Shown here: positions 8,074 through 16,721 of the stretch, piece after piece
Position numbering within the stretch: the first letter of the stretch is position 1
Layout: the number at the start of each line of letters is the position of its first letter
Origin: a virus
Length of the DNA: 64,000 nucleotides
Reading direction: 5' to 3' (one strand)
IMG/VR virus record: IMGVR_UViG_3300042924_008490
Span: 1-64,000 of that record
Translations under genes and position numbers: made by a program
The notes under the pieces: generated by a model
What the model saw: the letters and a program-made list of their open reading frames with translations, nothing else
Databases searched by the model: none
What the model was told of the DNA's origin: nothing

Positions 8074-9106
8074 CTCAAAAATAAAATTGAACTTAGGAGA
8101 TTTGAGCATCGTTCCTGCTCCTTTATCAAAAGTTAGAAGCCGTAAAGAATGTCTACCATATTACAAAAATGGTCAGAAACCTTATTTTGTAGCTCCTATG
8201 GACACAGTTCTTGATGCAAATAACACTCAATTGTTTTTAGATGAAGGATTGAATGTTTGCCTCCCAAGAGGAATCAAAGCTTCAGGGTATAAAGTTCTTG
8301 AAAATCAAAAGCTATTTGAAAGTGTTTCTTTAGAAGAGTTTGTCAGTGTCTATTGTAAGCAAAATAGCACTATAACTCATTGGAATATTTTGATAGATAT
8401 TGCTAATGGACATATGTATGACTTATGGGAAGCTTGTAAGATTGCTAAAAGTATTTGGGGAGACCAATTGACATTGATGGTTGGCAATATAGCAAATCCA
8501 AAAGCTTTTCATGAATTTACAGAAATTGGTGTAGATTATATACGTTTAGGCGTAGGGGGAGGTTTTGTATGCACCACCACAACTCACACAGGTGTTCATT
8601 ATCCAATGGCATCACTAATAATGGAATGTAGAAAAATTGCAAATCGTTATGAAAATCCTTGTAAAATTATTGCAGATGGGGGTATTTCTAATACAGCAGA
8701 TATTAACATTGCATTAGCATGCGGAGCTGATTTTGTTATGATGGGGAGTATTTTCAACAAAACAAATGAAGCTTGTGGACAACCATATGTATTTAAATAT
8801 TTTCCTATTGCAAATGGACTTATTCCTGTGTTTAAATTCTTAGGAATTGAAGTAAAAAGAGCTTATAGAGGTATGAGTACAGTAGAAGTTCAAAAAGCTT
8901 GGAATAAAATCAATTTAAGACCAAGCGAAGGAATGTACAAATATCAAAAGGTAGAATTTGCCTTATCAGAATTAATGAAAAATATTGACCATAGATTACA
9001 AACTGCTATGAGTTATACAGGAGATTTTGATTTGGAAGCATTTGTTTCAGGGGAAACTGAATTAATACAAAAGACAAATGACACGTACAATAGAGTGAAT
9101 AAATAG
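8057..9106 (+). CDS. IMP dehydrogenase/GMP reductase family protein
   Basis: 349 residues, a single TIM barrel without the CBS pair of cellular IMPDH. Visible family marks: YFVAPMDTVLD (43-53), IDIANGHM (113-120), VGNIANPKAF (142-151), the catalytic loop VGGGFVCTTTTHTGV with Cys172, IIADGGISNTADI (204-216), GADFVMMGSIF (223-233) and the flap-region YRGMSTVE. The Cys loop has TTTTHTG where cellular enzymes have TTR-xTG, so the usual Arg is missing. It should interconvert IMP, XMP or GMP with NAD(P). Together with the dUTPase it suggests nucleotide-pool remodelling, here perhaps of guanine nucleotides. Which of the two reactions it performs cannot be told. Confidence 0.82.
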   Translation: MENLNNSKIKLNLGDLSIVPAPLSKVRSRKECLPYYKNGQKPYFVAPMDTVLDANNTQLFLDEGLNVCLPRGIKASGYKVLENQKLFESVSLEEFVSVYCKQNSTITHWNILIDIANGHMYDLWEACKIAKSIWGDQLTLMVGNIANPKAFHEFTEIGVDYIRLGVGGGFVCTTTTHTGVHYPMASLIMECRKIANRYENPCKIIADGGISNTADINIALACGADFVMMGSIFNKTNEACGQPYVFKYFPIANGLIPVFKFLGIEVKRAYRGMSTVEVQKAWNKINLRPSEGMYKYQKVEFALSELMKNIDHRLQTAMSYTGDFDLEAFVSGETELIQKTNDTYNRVNK

Positions 9107-9619
9107 ATGGAAATCAGTGGGGATGTTTTTAACAGTTTAAATTTAGATAAGAAAGAAGTACAATTTTTCGATTATATCTTAAATGCAGCAAAGGAACATA
9201 AATCATATATGTTCATCACAGAATCATTTGAAGAATATTATTTTATTTTGAAAGAATCAATATCTTTTTATGAAAAGTTGGAAATGTATGAAAATTGTGG
9301 GATTTTGAAAAAATATTTAGATTATTATTTAAATTTAATACCAAACAGTCTTAATGAAGCTTTAGATTATCTTGTAACTCTAACTCCTGAGAAATTAAAA
9401 AATCTTGAGAATGTTTTACAAATAGATGATTTTTCAATAGCAATTGATTTACATCATTCAGTAGGTCGTACAGTTATCGATTGGTGGTTATTAAGACTTG
9501 ATGTCAGCCCCCTTGTCCAATATTATGAAAAAGAGTATGACTTGAAAAATGAAGATAGAATATGTCATGATATTTTGCTAAAGTATGTCAAAATTATAAA
9601 ATCAAAATTGAAACCGTGA
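9107..9619 (+). CDS. DUF6794-like protein
   Basis: 170 residues, starting directly after the previous stop. The N-terminal half is helical and unassigned. The C-terminal half (about 78-165) has the order of the DUF6794 family: NSLNEALDYLVTLTPE, then a central LHHSVGRTVIDWW helix, then EDRICHDILLKY. The function of that family is unknown to me. The gene closes its operon: the stop codon lies inside the stem of a rho-independent terminator. Confidence 0.6.
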   Translation: MEISGDVFNSLNLDKKEVQFFDYILNAAKEHKSYMFITESFEEYYFILKESISFYEKLEMYENCGILKKYLDYYLNLIPNSLNEALDYLVTLTPEKLKNLENVLQIDDFSIAIDLHHSVGRTVIDWWLLRLDVSPLVQYYEKEYDLKNEDRICHDILLKYVKIIKSKLKP

Positions 9620-9640
9620 CACACAATCACGGTTTTATTA
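9611..9640 (+). terminator. Rho-independent terminator
   Basis: Nine-base perfect stem AAACCGTGA / TCACGGTTT with a seven-base loop, followed by a T-rich tail. It ends the 5.4-9.6 kb unit and includes the stop codon of the last gene. Confidence 0.85.
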
Positions 9641-9655
9641 TTTCAATAAAATCCT

Positions 9656-9662
9656 TATATTA
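9656..9662 (+). promoter_or_regulatory. TATATTA promoter-like element
   Basis: TTATATTA followed by an A-rich tract ends 10 bases before the ATG at 9673, directly after the preceding terminator. It is therefore the best candidate start for the glycosyltransferase cluster. Confidence 0.4.
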
Positions 9663-9672
9663 ACAAAAAAAG

Positions 9673-11166
9673 ATGATTTCAATATTCTATTCCACTAAAA
9701 AAGATTCAAAAGAACACTCAGATTATCTAAAGCAAACTTGTGTTTTAAATGATGTTGAAATAATTCATTTTGTCAATAAAAAAACTCATTCTCTTGCGGA
9801 AGCATATAATATTGCTTTAAAAGAATCTAAATACGAAATATTAGTTTGCGTTCATGACGATGTTCATCTTGAAAAAGGTTGGGATAAAAGAATCTATGAT
9901 TATTTCCAAAAATCAGATTATGGTATCTTAGGCTTTGCAGGGACTACAGATTTAGACAATACAGGAATGTGGTGGAGAAATAATACCATGATGGTAGGAA
10001 TCGTTCAACACAAGTCAAAAGAAGGCAAATGGTATGAATCAAAATATAGTCAGCTTGTTCCAAATGAAATTTGTCAAACTGTTTGTGTAGATGGATTATT
10101 CATAGGAATCCATAAGGAAAGAATAAAGGCAGACTTTGATGAAACTTTCAAAGGATTTCATTTTTATGATATTCCTTTCTGTTTGAGAAATCATCTTCAA
10201 GGGGTGAAAATTGGAGTTATAACAGATGTAAAAATCAAACATGATTCTGTAGGAATGATAAGTGAAGAATGGAATCAGAATAGACTTGTTTTTGCAGAAA
10301 ATTATAAAGAATTTTTGCCTGCATCAGTAATTCCAACTCCATTTGTAAATTATCGTGAAATCAAGATAAAACAATCCCCTTCTTTAGCAATAATAATCCC
10401 TTCTAAAGACAATTTTGAATACCTTAGCAAATGCTTAGATAGTTTGAAAAAAACAGCTTATACTAACTATAAAATCTATATTGCAGACACAGGTTCAAAT
10501 GAAACAACAATTTCTTCAATTGAAGATTATATTGGTTCTGATGAGAGGTTTGTTTTGATAAAATATGATTATTATAATTTTGCCAAAATAAACAATGATG
10601 TAGTCAAAAACCATATAGATAAGAAGACTGAACTTTTACTATTCTGTAATGACGATATTGAAATGGTAAATGATGCAATTTCATTGATGGTTGAAGAATA
10701 TTTGAATAATAAAAAAGGTATTGGCACTATTGGCTGCAGATTGTATTATGGAAATAATAGAATTCAGCATGGAGGAATTTTAATTTATCAAAATAAAGAA
10801 AATCAAATTGGATTATCTCATAAAGGGATAAGAACCTATTATAATGTAGCATTTAACAAAAAGTCTGATGTGTTGGGTTCTACAGGTGCATTTTTGATGA
10901 TTAAAAAAGTTTTATTTGATGGTATTGGTGGATTTAATGAAGGTACAAAAGAATGTTTTGAAGATGTGCTATTGAATCTTGATTGCATTATTCGAAATTA
11001 TAAAAATATTTATTTAGGTGAAGCAGTATGTTATCATTATGAATCGATTACAAGGGTGAAAAATCCTGATAAGGTTGAAAATGAGAAAAAAGATATGGTG
11101 GAACATGTTTTACCTAAATTCACCAAGAATTACGCTAAACTGAAAAATTATATAACTTTTGTTTAA
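9673..11166 (+). CDS. Two-domain glycosyltransferase (GT2-type, GT-A fold)
   Basis: 497 residues with two nucleotide-sugar transferase modules. Module 1 (1-225): AEAYNIALKESKYEILVCVHDDVHLEKGW carries the HDD equivalent of the DxD motif. Module 2 (235-480): SLAIIIPSKDNFEYLSKCLDSL, the metal-site strand LLLFCNDDIEM, and the acceptor-side segment GSTGAFLMIKK then GGFNEG. Both modules keep acidic metal-binding residues, so both may be active, giving a processive or bifunctional enzyme. It heads the cluster just after a terminator. Substrate is not deducible. Confidence 0.82.
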   Translation: MISIFYSTKKDSKEHSDYLKQTCVLNDVEIIHFVNKKTHSLAEAYNIALKESKYEILVCVHDDVHLEKGWDKRIYDYFQKSDYGILGFAGTTDLDNTGMWWRNNTMMVGIVQHKSKEGKWYESKYSQLVPNEICQTVCVDGLFIGIHKERIKADFDETFKGFHFYDIPFCLRNHLQGVKIGVITDVKIKHDSVGMISEEWNQNRLVFAENYKEFLPASVIPTPFVNYREIKIKQSPSLAIIIPSKDNFEYLSKCLDSLKKTAYTNYKIYIADTGSNETTISSIEDYIGSDERFVLIKYDYYNFAKINNDVVKNHIDKKTELLLFCNDDIEMVNDAISLMVEEYLNNKKGIGTIGCRLYYGNNRIQHGGILIYQNKENQIGLSHKGIRTYYNVAFNKKSDVLGSTGAFLMIKKVLFDGIGGFNEGTKECFEDVLLNLDCIIRNYKNIYLGEAVCYHYESITRVKNPDKVENEKKDMVEHVLPKFTKNYAKLKNYITFV

Positions 11167-11168
11167 AT

Positions 11169-12767
11169 ATGAGGCATATAAAAAAACTTGCCACAAGAAT
11201 AGGTAATAAAGGAACTCAAGTGACAACTACTGAAATTATCAAAAAAGGAAGTCCTAAAATTACTATTCAGAAAACTGTTGTAGTTACTGAAAGAATTGAG
11301 TCCCCAACTCCACTTATTAACATTCTTACAAGAACTTCAAATAGACCTAATGGCTTCAAAAGATGTAGAGAGTCTATAGAAAATCAAACTTATAAAAATA
11401 TAAGACATATTGTTTCTATTGATAATTTAAATGATGAAGGATATGTAAAAAGCCACAATGTTGATTACTTCTTTATGGACAAAGAAGCAATTTCCAAAGA
11501 AAATGATATTCCTGACCCTAAGACAGGAAATCGTTTCATTTATAATTTATATTTAAATCATTTAATAAATGAGGTCAAAGAAGGATGGGTTCTATTTTTA
11601 GATGATGATGATTATCTTGCAGATAACAATACTGTTCAAAAGATGGTTAATGCTATCAAAAATACAACCGATTTGATTCTTTGGCAAATGAAATATCCTA
11701 ACGGTCAAGTATTACCTTCAATTCAAGAATTAGGAACTCCTCCAAGATTAGCAAGAATTGGTGCGCCATGTTTTATGGTTCATTCAGGTATTGCTAAAAC
11801 AATTCGTTGGGATGGGTGGAAATGTGGAGATTTTAGATTCATTCAAAAAGCCTATGCTAAAACAGGGGAGAAAAGAGTTATAAGAGAAGTTTTGATAAGC
11901 TTAGGTGGTGCAGGATTGGGAATGAAAAAAGATATTAGTACAGTTCAAAGTAATCTTATGGGTAATAAAGTATATAATAATAATGAACACGGTAGTGCAA
12001 TTGATATTTTTAAAAAGAAGTTTAATGTTTCAAATGACCAATCTAATAATGATATAAATAATAAAAAAGAATACCATGACTTTATTATAACATTTTCAAC
12101 ATATAAAAGAAATGAAATGATTAAAACAATCATACAAAAAATATATTCACAAGATACAGAATATACTTTTAAAATAATTCTTTTGAACGATGGAAATGAT
12201 ATTGAAAATTTTAAATTACTATTTTCAGAATTTGAAAATATAAAAATTTTGCATAATCCTCAAAATAATGGCAAAAAAAAATATTGGGAAAGTATTAATA
12301 AATTATTACAAGAAGTTAAAAGATATAATTATCAATATCTATTACAATTAGATGATGACCATGACCCCATAGATGATTTTTTAAATTCATTAATGGGTAA
12401 TTTAAAACAACATTCAGATGAAACTATTTTTAAATTAGCAGTAAATCAAAATTATTTAAATGAAAAAATGGAATCTCAACCAAGATGGGGGTTGAAAGAT
12501 TGGGTTGATGGAGGAACTGCCTACCCTAAAATAGTTTTTGATAAAATAGGATATTATATGAAAGAAATTCCTAAAAGTAGATGGCATAAAAATGAATTTT
12601 TAGGAAGTGGCGTATGGGAACAAGTAAGTAGAAGGTTAAATAAATATAATTTTAAAACTCATACACCATTAGAATCATACGTAAATCATTTAGGATATAA
12701 AGATTCAATAATGAACACTGAATTAAGAAAAAAACAACATTTAAAAACTATAAATTTAAAAAAATAA
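11169..12767 (+). CDS. Two-domain glycosyltransferase, probable fusion
   Basis: 532 residues. Module 1 (about 45-270) starts PLINILTRTSNRP and has WVLFLDDDDYL as metal site. A linker (about 270-300, Asn/Lys-rich) joins module 2 (about 305-520), which starts FIITFSTYKRNEMIKTII and has LLQLDDDHDPIDDF. Codon use changes at the linker: upstream Leu codons are mixed, downstream nearly all are TTA, and that pattern continues through the next three genes. The protein therefore looks like a resident transferase fused to an incoming one. Both modules keep acidic DDD clusters. Its stop overlaps the next start (TAATG). Confidence 0.8.
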   Translation: MRHIKKLATRIGNKGTQVTTTEIIKKGSPKITIQKTVVVTERIESPTPLINILTRTSNRPNGFKRCRESIENQTYKNIRHIVSIDNLNDEGYVKSHNVDYFFMDKEAISKENDIPDPKTGNRFIYNLYLNHLINEVKEGWVLFLDDDDYLADNNTVQKMVNAIKNTTDLILWQMKYPNGQVLPSIQELGTPPRLARIGAPCFMVHSGIAKTIRWDGWKCGDFRFIQKAYAKTGEKRVIREVLISLGGAGLGMKKDISTVQSNLMGNKVYNNNEHGSAIDIFKKKFNVSNDQSNNDINNKKEYHDFIITFSTYKRNEMIKTIIQKIYSQDTEYTFKIILLNDGNDIENFKLLFSEFENIKILHNPQNNGKKKYWESINKLLQEVKRYNYQYLLQLDDDHDPIDDFLNSLMGNLKQHSDETIFKLAVNQNYLNEKMESQPRWGLKDWVDGGTAYPKIVFDKIGYYMKEIPKSRWHKNEFLGSGVWEQVSRRLNKYNFKTHTPLESYVNHLGYKDSIMNTELRKKQHLKTINLKK

Positions 12768-13453
12768 TGGAAAAGGTAGTAATAATAATGTGTATTTGGA
12801 AAAGAGTTAATAATTTAGACAAAATATTAACATGTTTATCAAATCAAACTTATAAAAATTTTAAATTAGTAATATGGGATAACAGTGAACAAAAAAAAGA
12901 AGTTGAGAATATTATATCTAAATATAAATTAGATATTGATGTAATTAAATCTGAAAAAAATATTGGTGGTATCGGAAGATTTTATGCAGCAAAAAAATAT
13001 CAAAATGAATATAAAACTGTAATATTTTTTGATGATGACCAATTCCCTCAAGAAAATTTTGTGGAAATTATGGTAAAAAATTATGAACCTCACACTATTA
13101 AATCAAGACACTGTTATAAAATAGTAAGTAAAACTGATTATTGGAATAGAAGAAAAATAATGCCAAACAATACTAATATTAATTATTGCGGTACATGTGG
13201 AATGGTTCTCGATTCAGAAATATTTAAATTCGATGATTTATTTAATTTTCCTGAAGAATATTTATTTATTGAAGATTTATGGATATCTTTTTATGCTCAA
13301 CATAAGCTACATTGGAAATTACAATCTATAGATGTTCCATTAACACTTGTAGATGATGGAAAAGACCAATTTAGAGGATTGATAAATAAAAAGTCAGACT
13401 TTTTAAAATACTTAGTAGAAAAACAAAAATGGAATTTAGATAAAACATATTAA
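12767..13453 (+). CDS. Family 2 glycosyltransferase
   Basis: 228 residues, a single GT-A domain: VVIIMCIWKRVNNLDKIL (4-21), LSNQTYKNFKLVIWDNS (28-44), and the metal-site strand VIFFDDDQFPQENF (about 84-97). The acceptor half contains GTCGMVLD and FIEDLWISF. Very AT-rich, with Leu almost always TTA, like its neighbours at 12.0-14.7 kb. It overlaps the preceding gene by one base. Confidence 0.8.
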   Translation: MEKVVIIMCIWKRVNNLDKILTCLSNQTYKNFKLVIWDNSEQKKEVENIISKYKLDIDVIKSEKNIGGIGRFYAAKKYQNEYKTVIFFDDDQFPQENFVEIMVKNYEPHTIKSRHCYKIVSKTDYWNRRKIMPNNTNINYCGTCGMVLDSEIFKFDDLFNFPEEYLFIEDLWISFYAQHKLHWKLQSIDVPLTLVDDGKDQFRGLINKKSDFLKYLVEKQKWNLDKTY

Positions 13454-13464
13454 AAAAAATAATA

Positions 13465-14091
13465 ATGAAAACAATTTTTAGTTATAATAATAAATCTGTA
13501 ATAATTAATCATCATAATGACCATATAGGTAAATGTATCAATAAAGATAAAGTTTTTTATGAACAGAGGTTGTTAAACCATATAAAAGATAATATTAAAG
13601 GAGGATTATTCATTGATGTTGGAGCAAATGTAGGAAACCATACATGTTTTTTTTCGATGTTTTGTGCAGATAGAGTTATAGCAATTGAACCTGTATCTGA
13701 AAATTTTAAATTATTAATTGAAAACATAAATGAAAATAATTTAAAAAATGTAACACCTCTTAATAAAGTATTAAGTGATAAATTAAAAAAATATAAATAT
13801 GATATAATTCCTGAAAATATGGGGATGTGTGATATGATTGAATCTAATGAAGGAATTGAATCTATTACTCCTGAAAATTTAGATACTCATGATTTAAAAT
13901 TATTAAAAATAGATTGCGAAAAAATGTCTAATACTGTTTTTAATAGTTTTATTCCAACGATTCTAAAAACAAAATGTGATATAGTTATAGAAGCAAACGA
14001 TTTTGAAATAAAAAACATATTAGCAAAAATACCATATAAAATAGTAGGCAAATTTAATTCAACACCGACATATCACATAAAACATAAATAA
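13465..14091 (+). CDS. FkbM-family SAM-dependent methyltransferase
   Basis: 208 residues. SAM-binding motif I is FIDVGANVGNHTCFF (49-63), followed by the acidic strand end VIAIEPVSENF (71-81) and NENNLKNVTPLNKVLSD (91-107), all typical of FkbM enzymes, which O-methylate sugars. The later LKLLKIDCEK strand also fits. Placed among glycosyltransferases, it probably methylates a transferred sugar. Same AT-rich codon style as neighbours, consistent with joint acquisition. Confidence 0.82.
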   Translation: MKTIFSYNNKSVIINHHNDHIGKCINKDKVFYEQRLLNHIKDNIKGGLFIDVGANVGNHTCFFSMFCADRVIAIEPVSENFKLLIENINENNLKNVTPLNKVLSDKLKKYKYDIIPENMGMCDMIESNEGIESITPENLDTHDLKLLKIDCEKMSNTVFNSFIPTILKTKCDIVIEANDFEIKNILAKIPYKIVGKFNSTPTYHIKHK

Positions 14092-14112
14092 ACTTAAATA
14101 AAAAAAATATTA

Positions 14113-14661
14113 ATGAAACACTTTTATCAAAATTTAGGAGAAAATTGGTTTACATATCCCAATTTATATAAAAATATGGTTGAAAAATTCCCATCAGGAA
14201 GTCATTTTGTAGAAGTAGGTACTTGGAAAGGAAGAAGTGCTGCGTTTATGGCAGTAGAAATCATAAATTCTGAGAAAAATATAAAATTTGATTGTGTTGA
14301 TGATTGGTTGGAAGTAAAAAAAGAAGAATCTCATCCCAAAAGACCTTATCAATTATGGGAAACATTTTTAAATAATATAGAACCTGTAAAAAATATTATT
14401 AATCCTATTAGAATGAAGTCAATAGAAGCATGTAAATTATATAAAAATGAAACTTTAGATTTTATTTTTATAGATGCTGCACATGATTATAATAATGTAA
14501 TTTCAGATATAAAATCTTGGTATCCAAAATTAAAAAAGGGGGGGATTATTGCAGGACACGATTACGGAAATGGGCATGTTGGCGTAGAAAAAGCTGTAGA
14601 TGAATTTTTTAAAGGTAAAAATCTTTCCTTTAGTGAAGTATGTTGGCTTCATGAAAAATAA
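14113..14661 (+). CDS. Class I methyltransferase (Methyltransf_24 type)
   Basis: 182 residues. Motif I FVEVGTWKGRSAAFM (32-46), acidic CVDDW (about 60-64), motif FIFIDAAHDYNNV (116-128) and GGIIAGHDYG (142-151) are characteristic of the Methyltransf_24 family, whose members often modify glycans or cephalosporin-like acceptors; His and Asp in AHDY are the usual metal/acceptor residues. It closes the AT-rich sub-cluster and is followed by a strong terminator. Confidence 0.8.
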   Translation: MKHFYQNLGENWFTYPNLYKNMVEKFPSGSHFVEVGTWKGRSAAFMAVEIINSEKNIKFDCVDDWLEVKKEESHPKRPYQLWETFLNNIEPVKNIINPIRMKSIEACKLYKNETLDFIFIDAAHDYNNVISDIKSWYPKLKKGGIIAGHDYGNGHVGVEKAVDEFFKGKNLSFSEVCWLHEK

Positions 14662-14695
14662 TTTTTTAAATATCCTAATAATAACTTAATACATT

Positions 14696-14732
14696 GCGAA
14701 AAATACAAAACACAGTATTTTTCGCTTTTTTA
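14696..14732 (+). terminator. Rho-independent terminator
   Basis: Eleven-base perfect stem GCGAAAAATAC / GTATTTTTCGC with an eight-base loop and a run of T. It separates the glycosyltransferase/methyltransferase unit from the next. Confidence 0.87.
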
Positions 14733-14750
14733 TTTTTTATCATTCTCAAC

Positions 14751-14757
14751 TATATTA
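14751..14757 (+). promoter_or_regulatory. TATATTA promoter-like element
   Basis: CTATATTA-type heptamer ends 15 bases before the ATG at 14773 and directly follows a terminator, so a new transcript probably starts here. Confidence 0.38.
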
Positions 14758-14772
14758 TTAATAAAACTAATA

Positions 14773-15585
14773 ATGAGAATAGGTATTACTCTAAATGAAG
14801 TTGTTAGAAGCCATTATAATACAGTGGAAGATGCATACGAAATGTATGTAAGAGAAATCAATCAAACAGTTTCAAAAGAATTTTATGATGAACTCAGTGG
14901 GGCTGACCAAGAGGAACTTTCTAAAAGGAAAAAAGAAATTATCAATATTGACGCTGTAAACGAAGAAACACTTGTTTCTCTTGAAGAAAAAGCAGAAATA
15001 GAATTAACTCCTCTTAAAGTTTATGATTTAACTGAAAATAGTCTCAATACTTCAGAAAATTTTGTTACAACAGAACTTGATTTAAATGTAGAAAGGTCTT
15101 TAATTGATATAAAGGAATCAAATGACCCTATGAATATTTCTAAGCTTCATATGTTCCAAAATGAAGAAGATTTTGAAAATTTCCTATACCATGAGCAATC
15201 ATTTGAAATTTTCTCAAGAACTCCATTGACTTATCCTCAAGTCATGTTGGATTTAGACCTTCTATATAACTTCCTATCAAGAAATAATAATACAATCACA
15301 ATTGTAAGCCAAGAAAGAGAAAATAGCAAATCAGCTACACTACTTTTCCTTGCACAAAATCAATTCAAAGGAAATAATATTAAATTTCTTTATGATTATT
15401 CTAAGATATGGGAGCTTTATGATTTAATTATTACAGCAGACCCATATATTATAAAGACAAAACCTGATAATAAAGTTTGTTTGAAAGTTATTACTGAACA
15501 AAACAAAGATATCGAAGGAACTAAAATATTTTCTTTTGAATCTTTAAAAGAAATTTACAATCACTTTAAAGCTAATTTGCGATGA
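14773..15585 (+). CDS. HAD-like protein, probably catalytically altered
   Basis: 270 residues. The start MRIGITLNEVVRS resembles the first strand of phage HAD nucleotidase-like proteins (usually with D in the LD position), but here the nucleophile Asp is replaced by Asn. The C-terminal part (about 125-270) follows the HAD core: a long helix, TITIVSQERENSKSATLLFL with the motif-2 Ser, YDLIITADP in the motif-4 position, and a final FSFESLKEIYNHF. An acidic insertion (30-120) interrupts the fold. It may be a pseudophosphatase or substrate-binding partner. It is coupled (ATGA) to the small gene that follows. The family call is by pattern and uncertain. Confidence 0.5.
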   Translation: MRIGITLNEVVRSHYNTVEDAYEMYVREINQTVSKEFYDELSGADQEELSKRKKEIINIDAVNEETLVSLEEKAEIELTPLKVYDLTENSLNTSENFVTTELDLNVERSLIDIKESNDPMNISKLHMFQNEEDFENFLYHEQSFEIFSRTPLTYPQVMLDLDLLYNFLSRNNNTITIVSQERENSKSATLLFLAQNQFKGNNIKFLYDYSKIWELYDLIITADPYIIKTKPDNKVCLKVITEQNKDIEGTKIFSFESLKEIYNHFKANLR

Positions 15586-15665
15586 AAAACGAACCTGCAA
15601 ATACCCCTAAGAAAGCAAAAATTTCTAAAGAACCAAAAAAATCAACACAAAATTTAAATAAATAA
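15582..15665 (+). CDS. Possible 27-residue Lys-rich peptide
   Basis: An ATG overlapping the preceding stop (ATGA) opens 27 codons that end immediately before the ATG of the next gene, with no gap. The product is basic (9 Lys) with no hydrophobic stretch. The exact fit between two coupled genes is typical of this genome and suggests it is translated, at least as a coupling peptide. Confidence 0.5.
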   Translation: MKNEPANTPKKAKISKEPKKSTQNLNK

Positions 15666-16721
15666 ATGGAAAATCAAAAATTAACTTTTGAAGATTTTAT
15701 AAATCAACTGAAAGAAAATCAAGGTTCATATTATTTTTATGTGCCCAACACTAAAGGTAATACAAGCGGTGCTGTTGCCTATATCTATGATATGGTAGCA
15801 GTTCTCAGAGAAAAGGGCTACAATGCCTATATTCTCCACGATAAGGAATATATGACCCCAATGTGGATGGGTAATAACTATGATAAATTACCTCATACTC
15901 CTTTTGAGAAAATCCTTGTAAAACCATCTGACTTTTTATTCTTACCTGAAGCATGGGTTCAATCATTCTATGCTGATATGCGTGAGAACAATATTAAACT
16001 CCCTTGGGAAGTTGTGGTTATTTCTCAGGTACAGGATTTAATCTTCTATAATCTGAATGCAGGTATCAGATGGTCACAATTTGGTATCAATACTGTAATT
16101 ACCACTTCAGAAGTCCAAAAAGAACGTATTGAAAGGTTCATGAGAAATATGGATATAAGTGTAATCAATCCTTATATTCATGATGATTTCAAACCAAGTG
16201 ATAAACCACAAAATCCTAAAATCTTCTTATTCACAAGAGATAAATCAAGAGGAGAAAAGATTCAAAAAGAATTTTATTTGACTTATCCTCAGTATTCTTG
16301 GATTCCATTTGTAGTAACCTCTAATATGGATAGAAGTGAATTTGCAAGCAATTTGAGAGAATGTTGTTTGGCTATTTGGGTAGATGAGATTTCTTCTTTT
16401 GGAACATTCCCTCTTGAATGTATGAAATCAGGTGTGCCTGTTATCGGTAAAGTTCCTGATATGATTCCTGAATGGATTAATGCTGAAACAGATAATGGTA
16501 TTTGGGTATCGAATTATACAACAATGGTTGATTATATTGCTCAATATATGGATGAGTGGTTTGTAGATACTTTGGATAACAAAGCCTATGACATTATGGC
16601 ACAAACTGCAGCAAAATATTCAAAAGAAAATTTTGTAAAAGCTACAGTTGAAACATTTGAAACTCTTTTGAAAAATAGAATCCAAAAATTAGAAGAAATA
16701 AAATCAACAATCAATGAATAA
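15666..16721 (+). CDS. Glycosyltransferase, GT4 (GT-B) type
   Basis: 351 residues. N-terminal domain: SGAVAYIYDMVAVLREKGY (35-53), the usual acceptor-domain helix. C-terminal domain: KIFLFTRDKSRG (183-194) and the donor-binding EISSFGTFPLECMKSGVPVIG (about 240-260), in which the two Glu are spaced as in the EX7E motif of GT4 retaining enzymes. It follows the small Lys-rich frame directly and overlaps the next transferase by eight bases. Codon use is mixed, unlike the AT-rich block at 12-14.7 kb. Confidence 0.8.
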   Translation: MENQKLTFEDFINQLKENQGSYYFYVPNTKGNTSGAVAYIYDMVAVLREKGYNAYILHDKEYMTPMWMGNNYDKLPHTPFEKILVKPSDFLFLPEAWVQSFYADMRENNIKLPWEVVVISQVQDLIFYNLNAGIRWSQFGINTVITTSEVQKERIERFMRNMDISVINPYIHDDFKPSDKPQNPKIFLFTRDKSRGEKIQKEFYLTYPQYSWIPFVVTSNMDRSEFASNLRECCLAIWVDEISSFGTFPLECMKSGVPVIGKVPDMIPEWINAETDNGIWVSNYTTMVDYIAQYMDEWFVDTLDNKAYDIMAQTAAKYSKENFVKATVETFETLLKNRIQKLEEIKSTINE

